The notes under the pieces are model-generated. The model made no database searches, was not told where the DNA came from, and saw nothing but the letters and a program-made list of their open reading frames with translations. The position numbers and the translations under genes were made by a program. This document shows positions 63,617-64,000 of a stretch of DNA of 64,000 bases, in pieces (position 1 is the stretch's first letter; every line of letters starts with the position of its first letter). Location of the stretch: contig NZ_RBWS01000004.1 of the NCBI RefSeq assembly GCF_003627955.1, positions 310,001 to 374,000 on the forward strand, written 5' to 3'. This stretch comes from Sphingobacterium puteale (lineage in GTDB: Bacteria > Bacteroidota > Bacteroidia > Sphingobacteriales > Sphingobacteriaceae).

Positions 63617-64000
63617 CTATCTCCCGCACTCAATTATACTTGAAATTTCAGTTTCAGTTTCAATTAACCTGTTAAATTTGAGCCCAGCTCTTTCGATGAT
63701 TATCCTAAATTCACTCAGCGTCCGTTCTTGTCCCGTAGTCATCGCTAGAATATTGATGTCTAAAAGTTTTCCTGCATGAGGACGATTTCTAGAATCATCT
63801 GGAATGACGGAATCTATGATTAATAATTTGGCATCAGGGTGCATGGCTTTTTGTATATTTTTTAAGATAATAATAGCTTCATCGTCATTCCAGTCATGGA
63901 TGACCCATTTTGTCATGTATAAATCTGCTCCGAATGGAACCTCATCAAAAAAGCTGCCTCCTATGGTCGTACATCTGTTGTTTAATCGCTCTGGGATCAG
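63617..64000 (-). CDS. O-methyltransferase, C-terminal part (5' end beyond window)
   Basis: The minus-strand frame ends at 63617 and stays open to the right edge (128 codons seen). The visible C-terminal part has GSFFDEVPFGADLYMTKWVIHDWNDDEAIIILKNIQKAM followed by AKLLIIDSVIPDD, the pattern of class I SAM-dependent O-methyltransferases (methyltransferase_2 family, with the HDW catalytic-His region). Such enzymes methylate phenolic or polyketide hydroxyls. The substrate cannot be told. Part of a gene outside the window; the ATG at 63916 is internal. Confidence 0.8.
   Translation of the reverse strand: MIPERLNNRCTTIGGSFFDEVPFGADLYMTKWVIHDWNDDEAIIILKNIQKAMHPDAKLLIIDSVIPDDSRNRPHAGKLLDINILAMTTGQERTLSEFRIIIERAGLKFNRLIETETEISSIIECGR

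Noticed and set aside
63459..63779. A 106-codon plus-strand ORF near the right edge.
   Set aside because: It overlaps the methyltransferase antisense, and the methyltransferase frame continues to the window edge with family motifs.
1..64000. CRISPR arrays, insertion sequences, prophage and toxin-antitoxin genes.
   Set aside because: I looked for regular repeats, transposase motifs and phage structural genes and saw none.

Overview
The window looks like chromosomal DNA of a Bacteroidota species, most likely family Sphingobacteriaceae (Sphingobacterium-like). The grounds are several promoters of the Bacteroidota type (TAnnTTTG at -7, sometimes with TTTG about 20 bp upstream), few Shine-Dalgarno sequences, Bacteroidota-type protein families (DUF1573, periplasmic-TPR histidine kinases, a HYC/CC/PP-like small protein, a PgpH-type HD hydrolase), and an AcnB gene next to a mitochondrial-type aconitase. 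The genus is an inference; no rRNA is present. The window is mostly core genome. I see no prophage, insertion sequence, CRISPR array or defence island. Layout: 1-2175 is a minus-strand block (partial acidic-N-terminus gene, ftsE-like ATPase, small conserved protein, LuxC-like acyl-CoA reductase), divergent from a 2[4Fe-4S] ferredoxin and followed by a dicarboxylate/amino-acid symporter. 4409-7587 holds a methionine ABC transporter (metN, metI, metQ) with a SEC-C protein abutting metQ. 7754-14811 holds a fumarylacetoacetate-hydrolase-family enzyme, a TIGR01777-type epimerase, two small periplasmic metal-related proteins, a large TPR-like protein and a secreted SH3-like protein. 15041-18692 holds a Gcr-family membrane protein, a frameshifted collagen-like lipoprotein pseudogene and tRNA-Ser(GCU). 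18820-31959 is central metabolism: PgpH-type hydrolase, ribulose-5-phosphate epimerase, two aconitases in tandem, a beta-barrel-like protein, an MBL-fold hydrolase, ATP-dependent PEP carboxykinase and PPK2. 31987-32537 is gene-free but carries two related copies of a terminator-ended element that may be a duplicated small RNA. 32538-44844 holds smc, a FrnE/DsbA-like protein, a patatin, a glycerophosphodiesterase lipoprotein, topA with a small conserved gene and cmk, an aminotransferase and a DUF1573 protein. 44943-49657 holds kdsD, recQ, kdsA (two KDO/LPS steps) and a decayed SGNH hydrolase. 49823-64000 holds a degenerate DEAD-box protein, an SMR transporter, a histidine kinase/response regulator pair followed by two long uncharacterised proteins and a YihY membrane protein, an integral membrane protein, a PfkB sugar kinase, a second TPR histidine kinase without an adjacent intact regulator, and the C-terminal part of an O-methyltransferase running off the right edge. 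How genes work together: aconitases, PckA and Rpe serve the TCA cycle, gluconeogenesis and the pentose phosphate pathway; KdsD and KdsA supply KDO; MetNIQ imports methionine; TopA, SMC and RecQ act on DNA. The most unusual features are the duplicated terminator-ended element at 32060-32430, the DEAD-box paralogue lacking key catalytic motifs (49823-51118), two genes broken by small indels (17631-18494 and 49112-49657), and a cluster of GACA/TGTC half-sites near the left edge.
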